Shown here in pieces: positions 44,522-53,334 of a stretch of 64,000 nt of DNA. Position numbers and translations under genes: made by a program. The stretch covers positions 560,603-624,602 of the forward strand of contig NZ_QYYA01000003.1 in assembly GCF_003597125.1 (NCBI RefSeq), written 5' to 3'. The DNA is from Alcanivorax profundi (GTDB lineage Bacteria > Pseudomonadota > Gammaproteobacteria > Pseudomonadales > Alcanivoracaceae). The notes under the pieces are model-generated. The model was not told the origin of the DNA and did not search any database. It saw only the letters and a program-made list of their open reading frames with translations. The first letter of the stretch is position 1; the number at the start of each line of letters is the position of its first letter.

Positions 44522-46149
44522 GCGTTTTCTCCCGCAGGCGCGGTTGTGGAAGGCGTGGTACGTTTAGCCGGTTTTTTTCGCGGTGCACGCTTGGCGGGGG
44601 CTGGCTTACGTATCAGTCGCCAAAAGGTGTAGCCACCCGCGCCAGCAAAGGCCAGACAGACCAGATCGACACTGGCCAGGGCAGGGTGCTGCCACGCCAC
44701 GGCAGTGAATAGATGGGAATCCGTCGTCAACACATTGATCACCGGCACGGCCAGCCACAATACGGTGCCGAGGGCGACCTGTTCCTGCCAACCGCTCCGG
44801 TTGGGGCGTAGCAGGGCATGGATCAGTGCGGCAAGCCATACCAGAAAGAACACCTGTATTTCCTGATCGCCCCGGTTTTCCAGCGTCACAGGCAGCAAAC
44901 GGTTGCCAATGAAATAGGCGGCAATCGCGATCATCAAGCCAGAGATGGCCGCCATATTGAGACCGTTCACCAGCTTCAGGGAAGAGCCCGGAACCTGGTC
45001 GCGTTTTAGTTGCTGTGTGCGCTTGTTGACCCACAGCAACATGCCAGTGATAGCCATGGCGGAGCCGGCAATGCCGAACAGGAAAAACAGCCAGCGTGTC
45101 AGCGGGTCCGCGAAGCGAGCCATGTGCAGGCTGGTGAAGACATTATAGATTCGCCAACTGGGAGCAACGGGATCTTCAGAGGGTAGCAGGGTCTGCTGCA
45201 GTTCCCCGTTTACGCCGTTATATACCTGCACCGGATCGCCCCCACGTTGACGCGCGGTAATGGCAGGGTCCCGGTCTACACGCAAGCTGATGACGGCATT
45301 ATCGCGGTTCGGATTGGTGACGCCGATGCGTGTCACCGGTTTACCGAAATGGGCTTCGGCTTGTGCAATCAGGGGTTTGATGTCGACCATCTCGGCGGGG
45401 TTGCCGGGGCGCTGGGCCTCTTCTCCACCACGGGAAAAGACCTCGGAGAAAAAGTCACGCCGGTTTTCCGGATAGGCGGCATCAATTCCCCAGGGCATCA
45501 GCATGGTCATGAACAGTAGCAGGCCCGAATAAGTGATCATGAAATGGTAGGGCAAGGCCAGTACGGCCGTGGCATTGTGGGCATCCAGCCACGATCGTTG
45601 TCCCTTGCCGGGCCGGAAGGTAAAGAAATCCTTGAAGATCTTCTTGTGGGTAATCACCCCGCTGATGATCGCAATCAGCATGAACATGGTCGCCAGACAC
45701 ACGACCCAGCGGCCGACTTCCCGGGGTACCCCATGCAGCTGGTAATGGAAGCGATAGAGGAAGTTGCCACCGGCGGTGTCACGCGGTTCGACCACCTGCC
45801 CGCTGTCGGCATCCATGGATACGCTTTCACCGCGATGACGGCCGCCCCCTTGTTGTTGACGCTGCTGCAGCGGTTGCCAGCGTAGCTCGGCGACGGTGTG
45901 CCGGGCGGAGGGCAGGCTGATATCCCAGGAACGGGCGTCGCTGGCCTTGTCGTTGAGCACCGCCACAGCCATGTCCAGTGTGTTGGGGGTCAGGGTGGAA
46001 TCGTGGGTTTCCGGCTCCATCCACAGGGTGATTTCTTCACGGAAGTAGGCACTGGTACCGGTAATAAAAATCGCGACCAGCAGCCAGCCCAGTAACAGTC
46101 CGACCCAGGTGTGTAGCCAGGCCATGGATTGGCGGAAGGAGCCGTTCAT
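44518..46149 (-). CDS. PepSY-associated TM helix protein (putative ferric-siderophore reductase-like)
   Basis: The product is 543 residues from the ATG at 46149. It has an N-terminal helix (MAWLHTWVGLLLGWLLVAIF), a periplasmic PepSY-type segment, and further helices around residues 185-205, 230-250, 350-370, 400-420 and 440-520. The C-terminal tail is rich in Lys, Arg, Pro and Ala. Related proteins (PiuB/YdbN-like) are linked to iron uptake and have been proposed to reduce imported ferric siderophores; this is family knowledge, not shown here. It overlaps both neighbours by 4 bp. A Fur-like box lies upstream of the operon. Confidence 0.85.
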   Translation of the reverse strand: MNGSFRQSMAWLHTWVGLLLGWLLVAIFITGTSAYFREEITLWMEPETHDSTLTPNTLDMAVAVLNDKASDARSWDISLPSARHTVAELRWQPLQQRQQQGGGRHRGESVSMDADSGQVVEPRDTAGGNFLYRFHYQLHGVPREVGRWVVCLATMFMLIAIISGVITHKKIFKDFFTFRPGKGQRSWLDAHNATAVLALPYHFMITYSGLLLFMTMLMPWGIDAAYPENRRDFFSEVFSRGGEEAQRPGNPAEMVDIKPLIAQAEAHFGKPVTRIGVTNPNRDNAVISLRVDRDPAITARQRGGDPVQVYNGVNGELQQTLLPSEDPVAPSWRIYNVFTSLHMARFADPLTRWLFFLFGIAGSAMAITGMLLWVNKRTQQLKRDQVPGSSLKLVNGLNMAAISGLMIAIAAYFIGNRLLPVTLENRGDQEIQVFFLVWLAALIHALLRPNRSGWQEQVALGTVLWLAVPVINVLTTDSHLFTAVAWQHPALASVDLVCLAFAGAGGYTFWRLIRKPAPAKRAPRKKPAKRTTPSTTAPAGENA

Positions 46150-46412
46150 GACGGGCTCCCGATCAGATACAAGGCGCCAAACACCAGGCTTACTAGTGCA
46201 ATGCCACCCCAGGCCCGCCAGGCGCTGCGAACAGAAAAAGCCCAGATGGCAGCGCAGGCGCATAGCAGGAATGCCACCAGAATGCCGGTAATGACGGCTT
46301 CGTTACGGGGCATGGGCAAAATCACGGCCAGGGCCATGGCGCACAATGCGCTCAGGGCATAGCCTCCCAGCGCCGCGGCGAGTGTCCGGGACGTTATCGA
46401 GCGTGGAGTCAT
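46146..46412 (-). CDS. DUF3649 small membrane protein
   Basis: The product is 88 residues from the ATG at 46412, with three hydrophobic helices: LAAALGGYALSALCAMALAVIL, the stretch around ITGILVAFLLCACAAIWAFS, and WGGIALVSLVFGALYLIG. It matches the DUF3649 pattern, a family found directly ahead of PepSY genes in iron-uptake loci. It is the first gene of the three-gene operon. A Fur-like site lies about 30 bp upstream of the start. The frame is open 6 codons upstream. Confidence 0.76.
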   Translation of the reverse strand: MTPRSITSRTLAAALGGYALSALCAMALAVILPMPRNEAVITGILVAFLLCACAAIWAFSVRSAWRAWGGIALVSLVFGALYLIGSPS

Positions 46413-46440
46413 AAAGCGATACTGCGGCAAGTTAACGAAA

Positions 46441-46459
46441 AATGAGAATCGTTATTATC
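46441..46459. promoter_or_regulatory. Fur-like box upstream of DUF3649-PepSY-DUF3325
   Basis: The sequence AATGAGAATCGTTATTATC closely follows the Fur consensus (repeats of NAT(A/T)AT with the central AATC). It lies about 30 bp before the first gene of an iron-type operon. Iron repression is the expected outcome. Confidence 0.75.
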
Positions 46460-46521
46460 CGCGATAACGTGCAAACAAAATGCACATTTGCTTGAGGCAA
46501 GCGTAAAGAATGTCAGCGTGA

Positions 46522-47904
46522 TCAGGCCGCCTGGGCAGACTTGGCGTCAGCTGTTGCGTGAACAAGGGGTTGTTTCATCCGCCAGCGCAGGCGCAAGCCA
46601 AGAAGAACCGCCGCCACGGTGAGTCCGGCCACCAGTCCGATCCAGAAACCGGCTGGCCCCATGGCCGGTACCAGCCAATCGGTCAGCCCCAGGCTGTAGC
46701 CCAGCGGCAAGCCAACGCCCCAGTAGGCAAACAGGGTCATCAGCATGGGCTTGCCAGTGTCTTCAAAACCGCGCAGGCAACCGTTGGCACATACCTGCAA
46801 GGCATCGGAAATCTGATACAAGGCGGCAAACAAGAGCAGGTAGGAGGCGAGTGCAATCACCTCCGGGTTACTGGTATAGATATGCGGGATCCAGTGGCGA
46901 GCAACCACCAGAGCGAGCGCGGCAACGACACCGACAATGACGCTGATCATTAACGCGATCTGCACGGCATTGCTAAGGCTCGCTGTATCTGCACGGCCCC
47001 GGGCGTGGCCCACGCGTACTGTGGCCGCCAGCGCAAAGCTGAGCGGCACCATGAAGATCAGGGAGGTGAAATTCAGCGCAATCTGATGGCTGGCGACGGT
47101 TTGCGCCCCCAGGCTGCCGATCAACAGCGCAATCACGGCAAAGATGCTGACCTCAAAGAAAATCGACAGGCCCACAGGCAGGCCCAGACGCAGCATGTAG
47201 CCCAGACTCGGCATTTCAAAGTGGCGCCGGCGCAGGTTCAGCGGCGCACTCCGGTAAACCGGGTGGCGATGAGTGTAGACCAACATCATCAACGCCATGC
47301 ACCACATCACCAGCGAAGTGGCCCAACCGCAGCCGACGCCGCCCATGGCCGGGAATCCCAGCTTGCCGTAGATCAGGATGTAGTTGCTGGGGATGTTGAT
47401 CAGCAAGCCGATCACGCTGAACAGTAACACCGGACGGGTGTGATTCATCGCTTCGGTGTAGCTACGCAAGGCGAGCATGATCGCCGCCCCCGGCATGCCC
47501 CAGCTCAATGCATCCAGATAGCCGCTGACCATGGGGCGGATGGCAGGATCTACCTCCATCCAGACCATGACCGGCGCCACGCTGCGCAGGATCAGCGCGC
47601 ACAGCACACCCAGGCCAAGGGCAAGCCAGAGGCCCTGCTGGGCCAGCGGGTTGATACGGTGGTAAGCTTCGCCGCCCAGATGCCGTGACAGGATCGGGGT
47701 GGCGCTCATCAGCACGCCGGTCATGAACAGGAACAGGGGCACCCAGATACTGGCGCCCACCGCAACGGCGGCAAGGTCATTGGCGCTGACGCGGCCTGCC
47801 ATCATGGTGTCAACAAAGCCGTTGGCGGTCTGTGCCAGCTGGCCACCGAGAATCGGCAGGGCGAGCGTGAGCTGGGCGGCAAATTCCTGACGGCGGGAAG
47901 ACAT
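46522..47904 (-). CDS. MATE-family multidrug efflux transporter (NorM-like)
   Basis: The 460-residue product has about twelve membrane helices and the two-half symmetry of MATE exporters. The start MSSRRQEFAAQLTLALPILG leads into GQLAQTANGFVDTMMAGRVS, a family signature carrying the conserved GxxDxxMxG. It exports cationic drugs in exchange for Na+ or H+. The ATG at 47904 lies only 16 bp from the ATG of the divergent epmC. No strong ribosome-binding site is visible, and a frame opens 22 codons upstream into epmC. Confidence 0.88.
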   Translation of the reverse strand: MSSRRQEFAAQLTLALPILGGQLAQTANGFVDTMMAGRVSANDLAAVAVGASIWVPLFLFMTGVLMSATPILSRHLGGEAYHRINPLAQQGLWLALGLGVLCALILRSVAPVMVWMEVDPAIRPMVSGYLDALSWGMPGAAIMLALRSYTEAMNHTRPVLLFSVIGLLINIPSNYILIYGKLGFPAMGGVGCGWATSLVMWCMALMMLVYTHRHPVYRSAPLNLRRRHFEMPSLGYMLRLGLPVGLSIFFEVSIFAVIALLIGSLGAQTVASHQIALNFTSLIFMVPLSFALAATVRVGHARGRADTASLSNAVQIALMISVIVGVVAALALVVARHWIPHIYTSNPEVIALASYLLLFAALYQISDALQVCANGCLRGFEDTGKPMLMTLFAYWGVGLPLGYSLGLTDWLVPAMGPAGFWIGLVAGLTVAAVLLGLRLRWRMKQPLVHATADAKSAQAA

Positions 47905-47920
47905 AGGCGTGATAAATCGT

Positions 47921-48508
47921 ATGAGTGAGACACAGGGTTGGAGCAAGGCGGCTACCATACCGCAAAGCACAACAAAGGTGCACCGTAGTGCTGACCTTGA
48001 GGTCCTTTTTCGCGCGACTTTTTTCCACGACTACGCCACGGTGCTGGTAGGGGGCGCACTGGAGCCGGTGTACCTGCCCGGCAGCCCGCACCGAATCTGC
48101 TATACACAGGATTACTTTCGCAGTGCCTTGCACGAGATTGCCCACTGGTGTGTCGCCGGGGACGCCCGTCGCCAGCTCGAAGATTATGGTTACTGGTATG
48201 CGCCGGATGGTCGTAATGCCGAGCAACAGGCACAGTTCGCCAGTGTGGAAGTGCTCCCCCAGGCCTTCGAGGCGTTATTCTGCGCCGCGTGCGGTCACGA
48301 TTTTCGGGTGTCACTGGATAACCTGAATGGGGATGGCGGGGATGAGCGGGTCTTCGCCGAACAGGTCTGGGCTCGGGTAGAGGCTCTGCTCAAGCAGGGC
48401 GTGCCAGAGCGTGTCGAACGTTGGTGCGATGCGTTGGCGGGCTTCTACGACCGCCAAGACCTTCCCCTGTCAGATGCCCTGCGACAAACCTTCCTGCTAC
48501 CGTTATAG
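47921..48508 (+). CDS. epmC: Elongation factor P hydroxylase
   Basis: EpmC hydroxylates the beta-lysylated lysine of elongation factor P. The 195-residue product carries the metal-site HEIAHWCVAGDARRQLEDYG followed by YWYAPDGRNAEQQAQFASVE, the hallmark of the EpmC family (HExxH-like with a downstream Glu). The ATG at 47921 is preferred; a GTG 4 codons earlier is in frame. epmA and epmB are not in this window. It is divergent from the MATE gene, with only 16 bp between start codons. Confidence 0.88.
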   Translation: MSETQGWSKAATIPQSTTKVHRSADLEVLFRATFFHDYATVLVGGALEPVYLPGSPHRICYTQDYFRSALHEIAHWCVAGDARRQLEDYGYWYAPDGRNAEQQAQFASVEVLPQAFEALFCAACGHDFRVSLDNLNGDGGDERVFAEQVWARVEALLKQGVPERVERWCDALAGFYDRQDLPLSDALRQTFLLPL

Positions 48509-48660
48509 GAGCGGGGGATCCACCGAGATTGGCGCGATTTCGCGGTGGAACCACCGCTCCCACAAAACCTGGGATGCCCTCATTGTGGGAGCTTGCGTGC
48601 AAGCGAATGGTCAACCTATCGTCTGCAGGCAGACTCCCACAAAAAGATTTGTCCCTGGAC
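48509..48660. repeat. REP-like palindromic repeat cluster
   Basis: At least three related units are present: CCACCGCTCCCACAA (about 48551-48565), TGTGGGAGCTTGCGTGCAAG followed by CGAATGG (48584-48610), and CAGACTCCCACAAAAA (about 48629-48644). The middle unit forms a GCTTGC/GCAAGC hairpin. The arrangement of opposed units is typical of BIME-type REP clusters. A related unit occurs at 63303-63329. Confidence 0.72.
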
Positions 48661-48718
48661 TACACCTGGGGTTTGGCTTCTGATTTTCCTCGCAGCTCAT
48701 AGCTCGCTGCTCGTAGCT

Positions 48719-48753
48719 AAAAAAAGGCCGCGCCCTATGGGCGCGGCCTTTTC
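48719..48753. terminator. Bidirectional terminator between epmC and the BCCT transporter gene
   Basis: The stem AAAAGGCCGCGCCC / GGGCGCGGCCTTTT has a 3-base loop, with extra A residues on the left. It shares the GGCCGCGCCC core with the two MITE-like repeats but has no terminal repeats of that type. Confidence 0.88.
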
Positions 48754-48783
48754 TGTGAGGATCATGGATCCAGCTTTGCGCTC

Positions 48784-50817
48784 TTAACGCAGCATATGCA
48801 GGAAGTGCATGTGTTTCTCGTACTGGTCCAGAACGTCGGCGATCACCTGCTCCTTGGTGTAGCCCATCAGGTCGTAATCCTGACCCCCTTCTTCCAGGAA
48901 CACTTCCGCGCGGTAGTAGGTGTCCTTGTCCGCATGTTTCCTGGAATGGTCCAGCTGACGGATGGTCAGTGACGGGCGGGTATAGCCGCGTACCCGGACA
49001 CCGTATATGAAATCTATCTCGCCGCTGTGGCTGATTTCCAGATAGGCGCGGTCGTCTTCATGGCGAATATCCACTTTCAAACCGTAGGTTTCCAGTTCAG
49101 CCGCCACAGTTTCCAGTGCCGGCTTTACGGTAGTTTCCAGAAACTCCAATACCCTGGCCCGGATCGGGAAGTTGACCATGTTCTTGAGTCGGCTCTTCCA
49201 TCCGCCAGCCGGGCGTTGATGGCCCACGTTCAACTCGGGAGGGGGCGCGACTGACGCCTGCAGACTGCGCAGACGGATGTTTTCCACCTTCAGCGAGCGC
49301 AGCAAGCCATAGGCGGCAATCAGCAGCACCAGGGAGAATGGCAGGGCAGCGGCAATAGTTGCCGACTGCAGCGCGCCCAGTCCGCCGGCGAGCATCAGGG
49401 CAATGGCGACAATGCCTTCAGAGCTCGCCCAGAACACGCGTTGCCATACCGGGGTGTCGTCATGGCCACCGGACGCCAGCATATCCACCACCATGGAGCC
49501 GGAGTCGGAGGAGGTGACGAAGAACACGATCACCATCAGCGTGGCGACGCCTGAAATAAACCCAGAGAAGGGGAATTGTTCCAGGAAGTGGAACAACGCC
49601 ACCGACATGTTCTCGTTCACCAGGGCGCCCAGCTCGGCAAAGGTATTGCTCATGATCATGTTGATGGCGGAGTCGCCGAACACGGTCATCCAGAACAGGG
49701 TGAACCCGGCAGGCACGAACATGACGCCCATGGCGAATTCACGAATGGTACGGCCACGGGAAATACGGGCAATAAACAGACCCACAAAGGGCGACCAGGC
49801 GATCCACCAGCCCCAGTAGAAAATGGTCCAGCCGCCGACCCATGCCTGCGGGCCGCCGTCTTCCTTGGGTTGGTAGGCATACAGGTTGAACGTCATGCTG
49901 ACCAGTTCAGACAGGTAGGCGCCCACGTTCTGCATGTAGGTTTTCATCAGGAAGACGGTAGGGCCGAGGATCAGCACGAAGGCCAGTAGCAGAAAGGCGA
50001 GGCCCAGATTGAGTTCAGACAGGCGCCGAATCCCTGCGTCCAGCCCGGTGACCACGGAAATCGTGGCCAGGCCGGTGATGCCGATGATCAGGAATACCTG
50101 CACGGTGTCGCTGACCGGCAGATCAAACAGATAATTCAGCCCGGCGTTGACCTGCTGAACGCCAAAGCCCAGTGAGGTGGCGACGCCCAGTACGGTGCCC
50201 ACGACGGCGAAGATGTCCACCGCATGCCCGATGGGCCCATAGATCTTTTTGCCAATAATGGGGTAGAGCGCAGAGCGCAATGTGAGGGGCAGCCCGCGGC
50301 GGAAACTGAAGTAGGCGAGAATCAAGCCGACGATGGCGTAGATCGACCAGGCATGCAGACCCCAATGGAAGAACGTGACCCGCATGGCCTCTTTCGCGGC
50401 GGCAATGCTGTTGGGCTCAGCCATCGGCGGGCTGGTGAAATGCATGATGGGCTCGGCGACACCAAAGAACATCAGGCCGATGCCCATGCCTGCTGAGAAC
50501 AGCATGGCAAACCAGGAACTGTAGCTGTAGTCCGGCTCTGAATGGTCAGGCCCGAGCTTGATTTCACCGTAGCGGCTGATGCCCAGGAACGCGACCAGAG
50601 AAATAATGATGGCCACGGTAAGAACGTAAAACCAGCTGGCTTCTTCAAGCACGGCGAGTTTCAGGTTGTTGAAAAAATTGCCTGCGGTTTCAGGGGCAAT
50701 AACAGAGAAAAGTACCAGACCCATGATGATGATCAGTGAGCCGTAGAAGACAGGGGGATTGATCTTGGTCTGGATGCCCGAGGTGGGTGTGCTCTCCTGC
50801 TCGGCAGAATCAGACAT
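48784..50817 (-). CDS. BCCT-family betaine/choline/carnitine transporter (BetT-like)
   Basis: The 677-residue product is a Na+- or H+-coupled carrier for compatible solutes such as choline or glycine betaine, suited to saline habitats. About twelve helices span residues 20-520. The BCCT signature appears as WTIFYWGWWIAWSPFVGLFI followed by ARISRGRTIRE, and the substrate tryptophan box lies upstream (FFHWGLHAWSIYAIVG). A cytoplasmic C-terminal domain of about 150 residues follows, longer than in simple uptake members and typical of osmosensing BetT types. GGAG precedes the ATG. A 241-bp gap upstream holds no gene I recognise. Confidence 0.92.
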   Translation of the reverse strand: MSDSAEQESTPTSGIQTKINPPVFYGSLIIIMGLVLFSVIAPETAGNFFNNLKLAVLEEASWFYVLTVAIIISLVAFLGISRYGEIKLGPDHSEPDYSYSSWFAMLFSAGMGIGLMFFGVAEPIMHFTSPPMAEPNSIAAAKEAMRVTFFHWGLHAWSIYAIVGLILAYFSFRRGLPLTLRSALYPIIGKKIYGPIGHAVDIFAVVGTVLGVATSLGFGVQQVNAGLNYLFDLPVSDTVQVFLIIGITGLATISVVTGLDAGIRRLSELNLGLAFLLLAFVLILGPTVFLMKTYMQNVGAYLSELVSMTFNLYAYQPKEDGGPQAWVGGWTIFYWGWWIAWSPFVGLFIARISRGRTIREFAMGVMFVPAGFTLFWMTVFGDSAINMIMSNTFAELGALVNENMSVALFHFLEQFPFSGFISGVATLMVIVFFVTSSDSGSMVVDMLASGGHDDTPVWQRVFWASSEGIVAIALMLAGGLGALQSATIAAALPFSLVLLIAAYGLLRSLKVENIRLRSLQASVAPPPELNVGHQRPAGGWKSRLKNMVNFPIRARVLEFLETTVKPALETVAAELETYGLKVDIRHEDDRAYLEISHSGEIDFIYGVRVRGYTRPSLTIRQLDHSRKHADKDTYYRAEVFLEEGGQDYDLMGYTKEQVIADVLDQYEKHMHFLHMLR

Positions 50818-51058
50818 AGGAAGCTCCTTGTGCAGTTGGCAATCGGGAACCCTTCTATCTCAATCGAACGCTGCGTCCTTCAGGATAGTGACACAATGCA
50901 AGGGTGCGGCCGGCCATGGCAGAAACCGGTAATCACACCGCAGAGCACAATAACAATTGCAGTCAGTGGTTCCCTTGTGCCATCACCTTAACATAGGGGT
51001 GGCCCCTGTGTTGAGGCGGTGGCTTGATGTGGTTCTCGGCAGGACGCCAGCGGCGGGT

Positions 51059-52366
51059 TTACAACCGGCCGCTGCGTTTGAGCATCAGATACAGCTGATT
51101 GAGCTGGGTTGGCATCTGCTGTGGGGTTGTTGACGTCACCAGCGCCCCGGCGTGACGCAGGCGGGTGTGCAGCTGCTGGCGGGCCTGCTGCTCCTGGGCA
51201 TCCGCGCACACCTGCAGGGCTTCGTCAAAGTCGCCGGGGCGGCGACGCGACAGAGCTTGCTGTTCCGGCAACAGCATGTCGGCGACGAGTACCAGATGAT
51301 GCCGTCGTAACAGGCTGACGGCGGTCATCAGGTCATCGCGGTCTTCCTGTTGCAGGCGGGTAATCAGTACCACCAGGGCCCTGCGCCGGGTGTGTCGCAC
51401 CAGTTGGCGGGCCGCCAGACTGAAATCACTGGCATGGTGACTGGGGTGCAGGTCATACAGCCCATTGAGCAAATGGTTGATCCCTTGCTGACCCTGAACT
51501 GGTGGTAGCCAGCGCGGCTGGTCGCCGGAGAACAGCATGGCGCCGGCCTTGTCCTTTTGCTTGAGGGCGCTGAAGGCAAGCAGCAGGGCGGCGTTAAGGG
51601 CATGGTCGAAGCCGGTCAATTCACCCACCGGCATGGCCAGGCGTCGGCCACCGTCGAGCATCAACAATACCTGCTGATTCTGTTCGTCCTGATATTCGCG
51701 GCTGATCAGGCTGCGGCGCCGGGCGGTCGCTTTCCAGTCGATCTGCCGCAGGCTGTCGCCGGGGTGATACTCGCGCAGCTGGTGAAACTCCATGCCTTCC
51801 CCACGGCGGGGCTTGAGCCGGGTGCCGGTGAGCAGAAAGGCATGGCTGGCATCCAGCGTGCCCTGGCCAAGGCGCGAGAAGTCCGGGTAAACCGGCACGG
51901 TGCAGGCCGCCGGAGACACCTTGCGGCCTCGCCACAGGCCAAGGGCGCTGGGCACCCAGAATTCCAGGTCGCCGAATTCCGCGGGGCCGCGTCGAGCGGG
52001 TCGGTAGCTGTAGCTCAGCTCGGTAATTTCTTCCTCGGCCGGCGAGATCAGGCAGGGCAGGCCGGTGTCCGGGTCGTCGCCGGGGTGATGATCCGCCAGC
52101 AGGGTGCCGTGTCGCAGGGAGGCGCTTGTCAGGCGAACCCGGACGGTGTGAGGTTGTTGCACCGACAGCGCGCTGGGCAGACGGCGCTCGGCCAGGGGGG
52201 CGGGCATGCGCCGCAGTCGCCAGCCATCCAGTCCTGCCACAATCAGCACCACGGCACCCAACGCCCACCACAGTGCCCGCAGCGTTTGTGCGTCGAACAA
52301 CAGCAGTGGCAAGGCCAGAGCCGCCCAAATGGCGATCATGGCCAGCAGCCGACGATCGGGTTTCAT
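51059..52366 (-). CDS. DUF58 (von Willebrand-like) membrane protein of the MoxR cluster
   Basis: The 435-residue product has two N-terminal membrane helices (about 8-22 and 28-46) and the DUF58 core: GEGMEFHQLREYHPGDSLRQ, IDWKATARRRSLISREYQDE and VLLMLDGGRRLA, with a VWA-like fold. It overlaps the moxR stop by 4 bp. DUF58 proteins nearly always lie next to MoxR ATPases and probably present clients to them. It is the last gene of the nine-gene run. Confidence 0.9.
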   Translation of the reverse strand: MKPDRRLLAMIAIWAALALPLLLFDAQTLRALWWALGAVVLIVAGLDGWRLRRMPAPLAERRLPSALSVQQPHTVRVRLTSASLRHGTLLADHHPGDDPDTGLPCLISPAEEEITELSYSYRPARRGPAEFGDLEFWVPSALGLWRGRKVSPAACTVPVYPDFSRLGQGTLDASHAFLLTGTRLKPRRGEGMEFHQLREYHPGDSLRQIDWKATARRRSLISREYQDEQNQQVLLMLDGGRRLAMPVGELTGFDHALNAALLLAFSALKQKDKAGAMLFSGDQPRWLPPVQGQQGINHLLNGLYDLHPSHHASDFSLAARQLVRHTRRRALVVLITRLQQEDRDDLMTAVSLLRRHHLVLVADMLLPEQQALSRRRPGDFDEALQVCADAQEQQARQQLHTRLRHAGALVTSTTPQQMPTQLNQLYLMLKRSGRL

Positions 52367-53334
52367 TGGCGTGGCGCTTCCACCTGGTCGAGCAGGCGCG
52401 ACAGTACGGATTCGGGGGTCTGGCCTTCGATTTCGGCATCGGCACTGAGTTGAATGCGGTGACGCAGTACCGGGCGGGCGACTTGCTGGATGTCGTCCGG
52501 GGTCACAAAGTCTCGGCCTTCAAACAGGGCGTGCACCCGGGCGGCCCGGGCCACAGCGATACTGGCCCGGGGGCTGGCGCCGTGGCTCAGACCGGCAAAA
52601 TCGCGGGTGGTGCGGACAATCCGCAGCGCGTAATCGAGAACCTGCTCATCAATCAGGATGCCGTCACTGAGCTGGCGCATGGCCAGAAGGCCGGGGCCAT
52701 CGGTGACCGGGGACAGGGAGTCCACATCGAGGCTGGCGCGAATGGTGCCGTCGAGCACCATGTTCACCAGGCGAGTCTCGTCGTGGTGGGCAGGGTAATC
52801 AATCATGACCTTAAACAGAAACCGGTCCAGTTCCGCTTCTGGCAGTGGGTAGGTCCCTTCCTGGTCCAGCGGGTTCTGGGTGGCCAGTACCATATAGGGT
52901 TCCTGCAGGCTGAAGGCCTTGCCTTCAATAGTGATCTGCCGCTCCTGCATCACCTCCAGCAATGCCGCCTGGGTCTTGGCCGGGGCGCGGTTGATCTCGT
53001 CGGCCAGCAATAACTGGGTAAAGGCCGGGCCGCGACGGATGCGAAATTGCTCGGTCTTCTGGTCATACATGGCATGGCCGGTGACATCGGTGGGCATCAG
53101 GTCCGGGGTGAACTGAATGCGGTTGAAGTCCAGTTCCAGCACCTTGGCCAGGCTGCGTACCAGCAGGGTTTTGCCGAGCCCCGGCACGCCCTCGATCAGG
53201 ACATGGCCACCGCCGATCAGGGCAATCAGCACTTCGCGGACCACTTGCTGCTGGCCAATCAGCACCTGATTGAGGCGCTGTTCAATGCCTTGCGCAAGCT
53301 GGGTGGCATCGGCAAGCGTGGAAGGGGATGTCAT
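52363..53334 (-). CDS. MoxR-family AAA+ ATPase
   Basis: The product is 323 residues from the ATG at 53334, which overlaps the upstream gene's stop by 4 bp. It has Walker A GVPGLGKT, Walker B with LLADEINRAPAKTQAALLEV, sensor 1 in MVLATQNPLDQEGTYPLPEA and sensor 2 with SPRASIAVARAARVHAL. MoxR proteins are chaperone-like ATPases that mature protein complexes or sense stress, usually with VWA/DUF58 partners as seen directly downstream. The frame extends 74 codons upstream in the overlap with the DUF4350 gene without similarity. Confidence 0.93.
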   Translation of the reverse strand: MTSPSTLADATQLAQGIEQRLNQVLIGQQQVVREVLIALIGGGHVLIEGVPGLGKTLLVRSLAKVLELDFNRIQFTPDLMPTDVTGHAMYDQKTEQFRIRRGPAFTQLLLADEINRAPAKTQAALLEVMQERQITIEGKAFSLQEPYMVLATQNPLDQEGTYPLPEAELDRFLFKVMIDYPAHHDETRLVNMVLDGTIRASLDVDSLSPVTDGPGLLAMRQLSDGILIDEQVLDYALRIVRTTRDFAGLSHGASPRASIAVARAARVHALFEGRDFVTPDDIQQVARPVLRHRIQLSADAEIEGQTPESVLSRLLDQVEAPRQ

